Source of the DNA: DATGZX01 sp035296965
GTDB taxonomy: Bacteria > Planctomycetota > Planctomycetia > Gemmatales > Gemmataceae
Direction of reading: 5' to 3'
NCBI GenBank assembly: GCA_035296965.1
Contig: DATGZX010000153.1
Coordinates: 1-42,521 of the forward strand
Length of the DNA: 42,521 bases
Below, in pieces: positions 8,901 through 16,191 of this stretch (position 1 is the first letter of the stretch; each line of letters starts with the position of its first letter). The position numbers and the translations under genes were made by a program. Under the pieces are notes generated by a model. It had not been told where the DNA came from and did no database searches. It saw nothing but the letters and a program-made list of their open reading frames with translations.

Positions 8901-10542
8901 ATTCTCGCCGCTGACCGACTGGTACGGTCTTGCCCAGCACGCCTTATTGCCATTGCTGCCCCAGGAGCGACTCAGTCCAGGGGCCAGGATAGTGATGATC
9001 CAATGGCGGGGAAAATTCGGCTTCGAGGCAGAGCGATTTATCCGCAGACGAGTCGGAGGCAGCCGGTCGTTCGTCCTGCCCCTGTCCGATCAGCGCGCCC
9101 GGCAAATGACCGACGACGAGTGGCTCGAGATCATCCGCACGCACGCGCAAACACTTGGGATTGGGCACCACATAGACCTCGGCGAGGATTATTTCACAAT
9201 TCATGACGCCAACCAATACGCCCAGGTATTGGGGCTGCTGGCGCGTTGGCAACAGCGGCGCTGTGCAGAGCTAGCGATGCGTCTACCACCCAACGCCAAC
9301 CCGCAGTACGTGATGGCTATCCTTCATGCGCTTTGGAACCGCGAGCCGCCCGATCCCAAGAAACCCGGCGATTGGGATCCTGCAACCTCCGACCAGATTG
9401 TAAGACTGGTCGAAGCCATCGGCTACCGGGAAGAGAGAGACCTAGTGTTGGCCCTCTGCCAGGTGATACACCGATGGTCGGACTGCAACTGGCCCCTCCC
9501 CGTACTGGAATCCCTGTGCCGTCATGCTACCAAACACCCGGACCCAGGTCAGGGTGCTCGCCCGGTCCCCTGTGCGGACGGCACGGACCTGGAAGCCAGC
9601 AGGCTGAACTGCGTGCGGAGTGTGGCGACGGAGGTCATTGGGGCAATCCTTGTTGACCACCCCGAATTGTACAACCTTTTCCTACCGACAATGGAGCGGA
9701 TTGTTGGCGACCCATCGCCAATAGTTCGGGTTGCCGCAGCGGGATTGTGCTTACCCGTGCTCAACCACGAACCCGAAAGGGCTGTGGAGCTGTTCCTCCG
9801 TGTCTGTGAAACCGAGGACGCAGTCCTGGCTTGTCGAGCTGTGAGCGAGTTCCTCTCCTACACACTGCTCCGTTTCCCTGAGAAGCTCGAACCACTGGTA
9901 CGAAGAATGGCAACATCGGCGAACGGCGAGGCGGCTCGTCTCGGGGCGCAGTGGGTTACACTCGACTGGCTCCACCGGGGTGGGATGGATGACCTGCTGC
10001 ACGAGTCTGCCCTGAACGGCTCTGCTAACCAGCGCAAGGGAGTGGCCGAGGTGGCGGCTCAATCCATTGCCGACGAGCAGCTTTTGGCTGGTTGTGTGGA
10101 ACTCCTGCCGTTGTTCTTTGATGATAGTGACCCACAGGTGCGCGAAGCAGTTTCGGCCTTTCTCCGCCAAGATCGTGTCTTGACCAAAGAGCAGATTTCG
10201 AAGATGGCCGGAGCTTACGTTGTCAGCCAGGCATTTCGAGATGACCCCGCCGATCTGCTCGAGGCTCTGCGCCGCCATGACGGCTCGTTAGTCCCATTCG
10301 CCGACGTGGTCTTCGCCGTCTGCCACGAGTTCATGGGGCCGCTCGCGACGGGTGCGAGGGATCTGCGCGAGGGCTTAGCCTATGACGTTACTCTGATCCC
10401 ACCTTTGCTTCTCCGTCTTTACGAGCAGGCCGAACAGAGCGGAAGGAGGGAACTACAGGGCAGGTGTCTCGATAGTTGGGATGGGCTGCTCCGAGCCCGC
10501 TTAGGCGGAGTCCGTGATCTCATGGCGGCTCTTGATCGGTGA
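5902..10542 (+). CDS. nuclease-STAND NTPase, Avs-like defence protein
   Basis: The product is 1546 aa. Residues 1 to about 190 look like a PD-(D/E)xK-type nuclease of the Cap4/DUF4297/Mrr kind: E17 in NRYEGLW, D49 in EKGVDLWV, and Q63-C-K65 in REAEQCKR. A STAND/NACHT-like NTPase follows: Walker A GRAGAGKS at 290-297, Walker B AVLVLDQLD with D360, and the STAND signature FAHQTFFEYLFASRLL near 552. From about 600 to the end the protein is helical and repetitive, HEAT/ARM-like, as expected of a sensor domain. This order matches Avs antiviral STAND proteins, where the C-terminus recognises a phage protein and the N-terminal nuclease kills the cell or phage DNA; that role is inferred here. The gene stands alone, downstream of integrase-like relics, which suggests horizontal arrival. 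Catalytic competence is unproven. Confidence 0.75.
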   Translation: MAVERGGRADKLGNRYEGLWVVQNLLQVLGGELVSVTVEAIGDDEKGVDLWVERVDGIREAEQCKRKNYLVGKWSMADLRRREVLLHLASQLQRESRNRFTFVSVHDAPELSKLAELARTSNNDPEAFFRTVDSSEALRPAFQTFCAACDLDRNNPAGLAAAYDLLQRSDVRVFDDSRGGRQDVELHARSLVTGDSRSVILLLAELAQDRMGTALHTDQIREHLRAHGHQPRDLAGEPNLPARIERLREEFRESLRPGLINGIVVHRTQTETVLGALRSESENRLLIVHGRAGAGKSGVLLEVTDQLHASGTPFLPLRLDRRTPQVSARQFGTGLCDLPDSPALSLRALAGSRDAVLVLDQLDAIRWTAAHGVASWEACQEVIDEAMALLRLRVVVACRTFDLRDDALIRSWLARHQAMEIEVGDLPDPIVEQIITQAGGAFRSFAKAQQNLLRSTLCLSLWTELARDGQPPTYFTTAAELMRAFWWMRRSQLEAMGFSGAEIDTALGQLTTWMDRNGSVHAPERLLDNHPKAKDAFLSLNLISIGEARVTFAHQTFFEYLFASRLLDAINSGRETIAGWLKRHDQSLFRREQVRQLLWLQRDEAPQDYLATVSGILADPDIRFHLKHLILRFIGDVLRPTPSEADCVLGLFRDPVWRAHIVEATLWGKDAWFTTMDERGIFRELLTSGSEQDQMTALQLMHLVAGSCGDRVAALLAPYEAEPDPWPRRVTSVLLFSDGSDDSGVLYELRLRLIARGVAPQPPMFPAKLLERDPHRCVQWLEARLQNAVRDWTAQVTEKPEDMEKERRFDLNIHEADTLYRLASAAPRAMWDRLLPCLLRLSELARHTSPDPVPGEFYPDSFWQHSTRRRRLLEPPDLVAALALAGAMLATDAPQFVVQQLSNLSGHGSRTVQQLLARVLTLCPGGVADLAINWLCDQPARFSLNDLGPGRWRYAQELIRQFASACSESVYARLEECVLAYHEPVEYRSLQNEQEAVEAGFSPLTDWYGLAQHALLPLLPQERLSPGARIVMIQWRGKFGFEAERFIRRRVGGSRSFVLPLSDQRARQMTDDEWLEIIRTHAQTLGIGHHIDLGEDYFTIHDANQYAQVLGLLARWQQRRCAELAMRLPPNANPQYVMAILHALWNREPPDPKKPGDWDPATSDQIVRLVEAIGYREERDLVLALCQVIHRWSDCNWPLPVLESLCRHATKHPDPGQGARPVPCADGTDLEASRLNCVRSVATEVIGAILVDHPELYNLFLPTMERIVGDPSPIVRVAAAGLCLPVLNHEPERAVELFLRVCETEDAVLACRAVSEFLSYTLLRFPEKLEPLVRRMATSANGEAARLGAQWVTLDWLHRGGMDDLLHESALNGSANQRKGVAEVAAQSIADEQLLAGCVELLPLFFDDSDPQVREAVSAFLRQDRVLTKEQISKMAGAYVVSQAFRDDPADLLEALRRHDGSLVPFADVVFAVCHEFMGPLATGARDLREGLAYDVTLIPPLLLRLYEQAEQSGRRELQGRCLDSWDGLLRARLGGVRDLMAALDR

Positions 10543-10720
10543 CGCCAGCCGCGCGGGCCGAGAACGTTTGATCTTTGCCTCAAAAAGGGAGCCAGTTGCA
10601 TCCAAGTGGGTCCGTTGGCGTTGAGCGTAATATCGTTATTGCAAGCCACGATCCGCGTTTGGGCCGAATTCCGACATAGCAACTGGATGGATGGAGAACG
10701 GGAGGCTGCGGCGTCAAAGC

Positions 10721-10749
10721 GCCGCCGAGGCCTCTTAGGCCTCGGCGGC
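10721..10749 (+). terminator. strong hairpin downstream of STAND gene
   Basis: A perfect 12-bp stem, GCCGCCGAGGCC with GGCCTCGGCGGC, encloses the five-base loop TCTTA. Only a short T-containing tail (TTCT) follows. It lies about 180 bp past the STAND stop codon. A factor-assisted or bidirectional terminator is likely; the surrounding 10543-10990 contains no other feature I can support. Confidence 0.55.
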
Positions 10750-10990
10750 TTCTATCGGAATTGCGTGGCAAGGCGGAAGTGCTGACGAAGGGAAGCGCTC
10801 GGCGAGCTTAGCGTTTCCGCGGCAGATTATTTAAACCGCTGGCCTTGTTGTCGCGGCAGACTTGATGTTTCTTTGTAACAGTGTGACCGCCTCCCGACCC
10901 CCCCAGGCTTTGCCTCGACGTTGGTCGATTTCTCGATGGTCACAGTGTGCTTGCCGCGGGGCACACAGAAGGTGCTTGCCGGGGGGCGTT

Positions 10991-11216
10991 TTAGAACCTC
11001 AGCTCGACCAGGGTCCGTTGCATCCGCGGCGCGTGCGCGCTGACATCGACCTCGATGAGGCAATCCCACTTCTCCCGACAGGCGCGCTCCAGCTCGCTCA
11101 GCAATGATCGAATCGCTTCGTTGCGGAGAGTAAATCAACTCGTAGATGCGCACGACCTTGTCAAAGGGATCGAGCTTGAAGCTGACCGGCCCCGCGATCT
11201 TCCCGTTCTCGCGCGA
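10991..11216 (-). pseudogene. frameshifted gene relic, family unknown
   Basis: Two minus-strand frames join into one protein-like string: ENGKIAGPVSFKLDPFDKVV then RIYELI in one frame, and RNEAIRSLLSELERACREKW then CLIEVDVSAHAPRMQRTL in the next, ending VELRF and a stop. The switch lies near 11107-11120 and needs only a single-base indel. An in-frame stop immediately upstream removes the N-terminus. I do not recognise the family. The charged, helical composition makes chance unlikely. It follows the DHOD-like gene on the same strand. Confidence 0.4.
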
Positions 11217-11235
11217 TTAAGTGACTAGACTGTTT

Positions 11236-12243
11236 TCAACCCTCGGGACGCGGCTTGTGGGAAGTGACCACCTGCATATAGTTAACCCGCTCGAAGACGG
11301 CTGGATCGGCCACCGACCGCCGGTTCATCTGGCCCTGAATTTGTCGCACGGACTCGCAGCCGTTGTCCGTGAGCCAGCGTGCCAGGTCCTCCCGGACGCG
11401 CCCCAGGTAGCCGATGCCATGCTGCATCAACGCCGAGGTCATCATGACTACCCGAGCCCCTGCCAGCAGCGCCTTGAGCGCGTCGAACACGGTGTGCACG
11501 CCGCCCGTGACAGCAAGGTCCGCCCGAAGGTGACCGGAGAGGGTAGCCACCCAGTGCAAGCGCAGGCGCAGTTCCTGAGAAGTGCTCAGCTCAAGGGTCG
11601 GGGTAATGTCCCGGCTGTACACGTCGAAATCTGGTTGGTAAAAGCGGTTAAACAACACCAGGCCATCGGCGCCGGCTTGGTCGAGCCGAGATGCCATGTT
11701 CGGCAGCGAAGTGAAATAAGGGCTTAGCTTTACGGCCACAGGGATGTGGACCTTTGCCTTGATGAGGCTGACCAGGTCGCAATACATCTGCTCAAGCGTC
11801 GAGCCGGTGACCTCAGGTGAGGTGGGGATGTGGTAGATATTCAGCTCCAAGGCATCCGCGCCGGCATCTTCGATCTCCCTAGCGTAGCGGACCCAGCTGC
11901 CTGGTGAAGTCGCGTTGAGACTCGCAATGACAGGGATGTTGACCGCGGCTTTGGCCTTCCGAATGTGCTCCAGATAGCCCTTCGGCCCGGCGTTGTAGCC
12001 AGTCAGGTTAGGAAATAGCGCCCCCGCTACAGAGGCTCCCGCCGTGTCGCCGGACGAGCCAGGGACAGGCGCTTTCAGCTCGGTGGTCAGTTGTTCTTCA
12101 AAGAGGGACTGCAGCACGACCGCCGCCGCCTCCGTGTCCGCCATCTCCTGGATGCGGGCCACATCCTCGGACAATGGCGAAGCGGAGACAACCAGCGGGT
12201 TTGAAAGCGGTAGTCCCAGATAACTCGTGGAGAGGTCGATCAC
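11236..12243 (-). CDS. dihydroorotate dehydrogenase-like flavoprotein
   Basis: The product is 335 aa with the FMN-binding TIM barrel of the dihydroorotate dehydrogenase superfamily: N-terminal IDLSTSYLGLPLSNPLVVSA, a central GADALELNIYHIP, VAVKLSPYFTSLPNMA, and late AVTGGVHTVFDALKALLAGA for phosphate binding. The segment that in true class 1 enzymes is N-x-S-C-P-N, carrying the catalytic Cys or Ser, reads LNIYHIP. Pyrimidine synthesis is therefore doubtful; this is the 'DHOD-like' subgroup of unknown substrate, which I recall in anaerobic energy-metabolism neighbourhoods. The start is GTG at 12243, preceded by AAGGAG at eight bases. It lies 12 bp after a tiny ORF and about 120 bp after the hemerythrin-like gene on the same strand, consistent with co-transcription. 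Confidence 0.85.
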   Translation of the reverse strand: MIDLSTSYLGLPLSNPLVVSASPLSEDVARIQEMADTEAAAVVLQSLFEEQLTTELKAPVPGSSGDTAGASVAGALFPNLTGYNAGPKGYLEHIRKAKAAVNIPVIASLNATSPGSWVRYAREIEDAGADALELNIYHIPTSPEVTGSTLEQMYCDLVSLIKAKVHIPVAVKLSPYFTSLPNMASRLDQAGADGLVLFNRFYQPDFDVYSRDITPTLELSTSQELRLRLHWVATLSGHLRADLAVTGGVHTVFDALKALLAGARVVMMTSALMQHGIGYLGRVREDLARWLTDNGCESVRQIQGQMNRRSVADPAVFERVNYMQVVTSHKPRPEG

Positions 12244-12255
12244 ACTTGTTTCTCC

Positions 12256-12345
12256 TTAACGATGACCTTGCTCGGAGTGGTGCAGCTCCTCAGACGGGAT
12301 GCCACGCAGATGCATCATTTTCTTGATCCAGATTGGAGTAGCCAT
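12256..12345 (-). CDS. possible 29-aa ORF in the stress operon
   Basis: An ATG-started frame encodes MATPIWIKKMMHLRGIPSEE and nine further residues. It fills the gap between the hemerythrin-like gene (ends 12366) and the DHOD-like gene (starts 12243) on the same strand. The composition is protein-like, with a basic amphipathic first half and a His-rich end. There is no Shine-Dalgarno sequence, so translation would rest on coupling to the upstream gene. I do not recognise it. Confidence 0.3.
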   Translation of the reverse strand: MATPIWIKKMMHLRGIPSEELHHSEQGHR

Positions 12346-12365
12346 GTGTTGTCGCCCGGAAAGTT

Positions 12366-12941
12366 CTACCCGGGCAAACGGCAAACCATGCACTGCCGAA
12401 TAGCCTGCGTTTCGGCATGCGCGTGGGCGTCCAACAATTCCCATAGCTCCAACCCAAAAGCGACCAAATCGAGGAGAACAGCTCGGCTGAGACCGTCATC
12501 CATAAGTTCAGCGGCGATCTCCAGGCAATCGGCAAACTCCTGCCGCTTGTTCAGAATCGCTGTATGATCCAGCCTGAGGCGCGCCACCAGCGATCCGCCT
12601 TCTGGCACGGTCTGTTCAAGGAAGGGAAACAGGTTTTTTTCTTCCTCTTCCATATGCTTGGCAAAGCGGGCACCAAAGAAGGCGCTGAGATCCTTTAGGA
12701 TTGCGATCGCTTGGTGAGGCTGCTGCTCCCCTGCCTCGCTGAGACAACACAAGGCATTTCTCAAGGCTTGCACTTTTTCCAACACGAGTTGATGGTCATC
12801 CTCCACAACCTTCAGTGCCGCCATGAATTGATCCAGGTTAATCGTCGCTTCTGCCACCGCTGCCTCGGCCTTGATCCGTAGCCGCCACTTGCGGCGAGTC
12901 TGCTCCATGGCGTCGGCCAAACGTTCTGACGAAGTTTTCAT
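12366..12941 (-). CDS. hemerythrin-like (HHE) domain protein
   Basis: The product is 191 aa and is a four-helix HHE cation-binding protein. Likely metal ligands are H50 (EDDHQ), H96 and E100 (KHMEEEEKNLFPFLE), H126 (RLDHTAIL) and H173/H175 (DAHAHAE). Families with this pattern bind a di-iron centre and sense or handle oxygen or nitric oxide. The start at 12941 (MKTSSERLADAME) was chosen because AAGGAG precedes it; the open frame extends to 13169 but that part has no domain character. It precedes the tiny ORF and the DHOD-like flavoprotein on the same strand, and a globin gene lies about 1.8 kb away, so a low-oxygen or nitrosative-stress role is likely. Confidence 0.8.
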   Translation of the reverse strand: MKTSSERLADAMEQTRRKWRLRIKAEAAVAEATINLDQFMAALKVVEDDHQLVLEKVQALRNALCCLSEAGEQQPHQAIAILKDLSAFFGARFAKHMEEEEKNLFPFLEQTVPEGGSLVARLRLDHTAILNKRQEFADCLEIAAELMDDGLSRAVLLDLVAFGLELWELLDAHAHAETQAIRQCMVCRLPG

Positions 12942-13259
12942 GGTCAGCTCCTTGCTGGTTTCTTCAGCTATCTTTCTCGAAATCAAATGCCAACGCCTCT
13001 GTGCTGCCCGATTTGCAGCTTGGCCATTTCTTAATCGGCATGATCCGCCGTACGATTTGGATCGGTCGATTCTGGAACCAAGGACCGGCGGAGTGAGTAT
13101 CATACTGCGCCCGCTCATTGGCAACGACGATCTGCTCGATGCGATGCTGGAAGGTCGGTCAAGATGCATGGACTCAATCGCTCAGCCATGTGCTCGGATG
13201 AGGGATCACGCCCCAGGACGACCCGGCACAGTCAGAATCCTGAAGCGCTAGCGATGGGT

Positions 13260-14354
13260 TCAGCTATTATGAATCACCTCAGCCCGGTAGCGATAGCGGT
13301 TCGCCTCCTCGGAACGGCCAAGCTTCATGTAAGCTGCAGCCAGGCCCTCCAGGGCGGGAATACTGAATGCGTTTTGCAGCAACACCTGGCGGAACTTACC
13401 CGCCGCCTCGGCGTTGCAACCCGCCGCAAGCATCTCCTGACCTTCGGCCAGCAACAGTTTTATTGCCTTGATGTCTCCTTCTGATAGTCCCTCCACCAGA
13501 TCTTCGCTCTTCACGGTCAGCAACGAGCAGGGGAGCTGCTTGACAACGCGGCGCGTAACACTGCCCATAAGCAATCGGGCCAGACCGCTGCGACCCGTGG
13601 AGCCCATGACGATCACGTCGGCCCGGTGGTCACGCGCGGCGGCAACGATCTGTTCGTGCGCCAGGCCGACGCGCACCTCACTCTGCCAGGAGACGTTGCC
13701 GAAGTCGATCTCCTTGAGGAAGCGATCAAACTCTTCGCGCCAGCTCGGCTCGTGGTCGCGGAGCATGCCGGCCAGCCAAGGTCCATCGGCCATGAGCGGT
13801 GGGCTCGCTTCAGGGGCGACACTGAGCACAACCAGACGTCCGTGAAAAGCGCGTGCCAGCTGGATCGCATTGCGCAACCCCCGCAGAGAAACGGGGGATT
13901 GATCAACTGGACAGAGGATGCGAGCAAAATGCGCCTCGGGCTCGCCAGGCCGAACAGCGAGCACCGGCTGAGAGGCATGCTGAAGGACCCCCTGAGTAGT
14001 CGGACCCGGCGGCCGGTCGAAGCGGGACCTCTCACCCGTGCCCATTATCACGAGCCCGGCGTCCATTTCCTCTGCTTTGCGGACAATCTGATGTACTGAC
14101 GATCCCACAACAATGGCGGACTCGTCCATCACGATCTTGTCGAGAGCCATTACCTCGATCAACTCGCGCATGCGCTCCGTGGCGCGTTCGCGCGCGTACT
14201 GCATTTCGCTGGGACTGATGAGCGTCGGCTCGAGAACGTGCAGCAGCGTCAGATGCGAACCAAAAACCGCTGCCACACGTGCGGCAGTTCTGGTGACACT
14301 GCCGGACGCCTGGTGGAAATCGACCGGTAACAGGATGGATTGAATCATTCGCAT
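13260..14354 (-). CDS. tandem universal stress protein with C-terminal TPR
   Basis: The product is 364 aa. Two UspA-like alpha/beta domains lie at about 1-140 and 148-290. The second has an intact ATP-binding motif G-x2-G-x9-G-S (MGSTGRSGLARLLMGS). The first has a degenerate one (MGTGERSRFDRPPG). Residues about 315-364 form a TPR-like helical hairpin (EGQEMLAAGCNAEAAGKFRQ...). Tandem Usp proteins usually respond to hypoxia or redox stress. The start at 14354 was chosen because GGAGGG precedes MRMIQSILLPVDF at about seven bases; the longer frame to 14750 has no homology character. It is divergent from the globin gene across a 376-bp gap. Confidence 0.85.
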   Translation of the reverse strand: MRMIQSILLPVDFHQASGSVTRTAARVAAVFGSHLTLLHVLEPTLISPSEMQYARERATERMRELIEVMALDKIVMDESAIVVGSSVHQIVRKAEEMDAGLVIMGTGERSRFDRPPGPTTQGVLQHASQPVLAVRPGEPEAHFARILCPVDQSPVSLRGLRNAIQLARAFHGRLVVLSVAPEASPPLMADGPWLAGMLRDHEPSWREEFDRFLKEIDFGNVSWQSEVRVGLAHEQIVAAARDHRADVIVMGSTGRSGLARLLMGSVTRRVVKQLPCSLLTVKSEDLVEGLSEGDIKAIKLLLAEGQEMLAAGCNAEAAGKFRQVLLQNAFSIPALEGLAAAYMKLGRSEEANRYRYRAEVIHNS

Positions 14355-14730
14355 GGCTTTTCCCTCCGCCAACGCTTGAAGCAAAGGCAATGCCAATGTC
14401 AGATTGAGAAATGAAGACCTGGTCGGCCTTCGCATGGCAAGGCTCTTGGCGTTGCCTACAAACATGGCTTGTTCGATAGCGCGCGGACGGGCACACTCAT
14501 GGTCCGTTCCAGCACACCGGGCTATCCCAGGACTGCCCGCTTCGCTTACAACGGGCGCCCGTTGCGGAATATAAGCAGCCTTTGGCAACATCCGTGGGTC
14601 GCACCCCGGGCGTTTGGCTACAGCACCACTTTGGACTGTATCTTCACGCGGCGCGGGATTTGCTTCCAGGGAAGTCCATGATCTTGCCCTTTTCACGGAA
14701 ATGCTGGATCGCGAGATGCCGGAGGCAAAC
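14355..14730. other. 376-bp divergent promoter region
   Basis: The gap separates the minus-strand Usp gene from the plus-strand globin gene, so it must hold both promoters. No clear FNR-type (TTGAT-N4-ATCAA) or other palindrome was found by eye. Open frames across it lack protein character. Confidence 0.4.
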
Positions 14731-15138
14731 ATGAATCTCAATGAGAGCATTCATCGAATTCTCCAGCACCGCGAGTCTCTGGCAGACCTGTTCTACCTGG
14801 TGTTCTTGGACCGATACCCCGACGTGCGCCAGCATTTCCAGGGTGTAGACCTGAAGAATCAGGCGGTATTGCTCACGATGGTTCTCATGGTCATCGAACG
14901 CCACCACAGGGCATCTTATCCCGCGACCGAGGTGTATTTGAAGTACCTGGGAACCAAGCACAGTCGCCGCGGAATCCCCCCGGATCTCTATCCCCATTTC
15001 CGCGACGCTATGCTGGCCGCGCTCGAACAGTTCCACAGCCAAGATTGGACAGAGAGCCTAGCCAACCAGTGGACTGAGGCCATTGAGGAGGCGGCAGGAA
15101 CGATGCTAGAAGGCTACAAGCAGCACTATTCAGTGTAA
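14731..15138 (+). CDS. single-domain bacterial globin
   Basis: The product is 135 aa, close to a single globin fold. Helix F carries the proximal heme ligand in YLKYLGTKHSRRGIPPDLY, most likely the His of TKH. The following FRDAMLAALEQF and W in ANQWTEAIEEAAGTML match the G and H helices of flavohemoglobin-type globins, but no reductase domain follows. Such globins bind oxygen and detoxify nitric oxide or act as sensors. The start at 14731 is supported by GGAGG seven bases upstream; upstream in-frame ATGs at 14701 and 14614 have no such signal. Its place beside Usp, hemerythrin-like and CBS genes supports a gas- or redox-stress role. Confidence 0.8.
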   Translation: MNLNESIHRILQHRESLADLFYLVFLDRYPDVRQHFQGVDLKNQAVLLTMVLMVIERHHRASYPATEVYLKYLGTKHSRRGIPPDLYPHFRDAMLAALEQFHSQDWTESLANQWTEAIEEAAGTMLEGYKQHYSV

Positions 15139-15350
15139 AACTCATGCTTGACAGGAAGCGCACTTACACGGCGATCCCCATTCTGCTGAAGGTGCTGCAC
15201 GATGGCAGAGACAGATGGCGTCCAAATCAACACAATTCTTCCTCTACGATCAGTAGCCGAGCTTCTGCACAAGTCGTTCATCTAATCTTGGCATGAGGTT
15301 TGCGAAGCTATACGGCTGTGCCTCTGCAACTGAATCGCTGGGGAAACATC

Positions 15351-15914
15351 ATGGACACTTGCGAGAATCGTTGCGGCTCCCCTCTTTTTGCTCGCTCCGT
15401 GACTGCGGGGGATCTGATGAAACCCAATGTCATCTCGATCGGAGCTGCGGCCAACCTTCAGGAGGCTGTCACGCTGCTCATTGAGAAGAACCTTGGGGCG
15501 GTCCCGGTGCTTGGTGAGGAGGGCCGGCCCATTGGAGTCTTGAGTCGCAGCGACGTCGTGACTCACGACGCCCGCAGGCACGAGTACTCACAGCCAGCAT
15601 GGAATGCGACCAATAATGAGTATGCCCCGTTGCAAATCCTCGAGGGCAACGACTTGAGCGTGTCTCCAGACCCGGCACTCCCGGTGTTGGTGCGGGACAT
15701 CATGACGCCGGTCGTCTTTTCTGTAGCCAGGGACACACCCGCAAATTTGGTAGTCGACGCTCTATTGTCCATGGGCATCCATCGTATCTTTGTGACCGAT
15801 GAAGCCGGGGAGGTCATCGGCGTGATCAGTACGACGGACATTCTGCGCTACCTGCGCCGCCAGTTCCTTGGCGCGAACTTCGGCGAGGAAGAAGGTCTCT
15901 GCCTCGGTGCTTGA
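15351..15914 (+). CDS. CBS-domain pair protein
   Basis: The product is 187 aa with two CBS motifs: VTAGDLMKPNVISIGAAANL ... GVLSRSDVV, and VRDIMTPVVFSVARDTPANL ... GVISTTDILRYL. CBS pairs bind adenine nucleotides and regulate a partner. Here no other domain is fused, so it is a stand-alone regulator. An insert of about 45 residues separates the two repeats, longer than in the second CBS protein at 20692. The start at 15351 (MDTCENR) is preferred to an in-frame TTG at 15300. It follows the globin gene on the same strand. Confidence 0.85.
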   Translation: MDTCENRCGSPLFARSVTAGDLMKPNVISIGAAANLQEAVTLLIEKNLGAVPVLGEEGRPIGVLSRSDVVTHDARRHEYSQPAWNATNNEYAPLQILEGNDLSVSPDPALPVLVRDIMTPVVFSVARDTPANLVVDALLSMGIHRIFVTDEAGEVIGVISTTDILRYLRRQFLGANFGEEEGLCLGA

Positions 15915-16032
15915 TCAGAAACGGCGTCAGGAAAAGTGCCAGGATTGGGGGCGACAATTTACCGCTGAGAAGGCAGAGAGCGTTCTGAAATGTTCTCGCC
16001 AGCGATTCTGTCAGAACGGACACATTTACACC

Positions 16033-16069
16033 GATTTGGGTCCATCATCGTCGCTGGACGGCCCCTGAG
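16033..16069 (+). repeat. left arm of inverted repeat flanking the M28 gene
   Basis: The segment contains TCCATCATCGTCGCTGGAC. Its reverse complement, with a few differences and one indel, is at 18637-18674: TCCATCATCGTCCCTGGAC in the opposite orientation. About 31 of 37 positions agree. The two arms enclose the M28 peptidase gene with 120-190 bp margins. Confidence 0.5.
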
Positions 16070-16191
16070 AACAAGTGAAGGTATGCGTTCTCCAGCACGG
16101 AGAGGGGTCCTGGCCGGTGGACGATTTTGACAATTTGCCCTTTGAACGGCATGGGCAATATCTACGGCTCGCGGACCCAGGTATCAGAGCG

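Noticed and set aside
10827..10990. Minus-strand frame continuing past the 10991 relic (KHTVTIEKSTNVEAKPG)
   Set aside because: Part of it looks protein-like, but frame breaks and a Gly-rich stretch make it too weak to annotate separately.
15144..15296. 50-codon ORF after the globin gene
   Set aside because: No ribosome binding site, low-complexity Ser-rich end and no recognisable character.
15982..16017. 7-bp perfect inverted repeat (GTTCTGA...TCAGAAC) after the CBS gene
   Set aside because: The loop is 22 bp and no T-run follows; too weak to call a terminator or operator.
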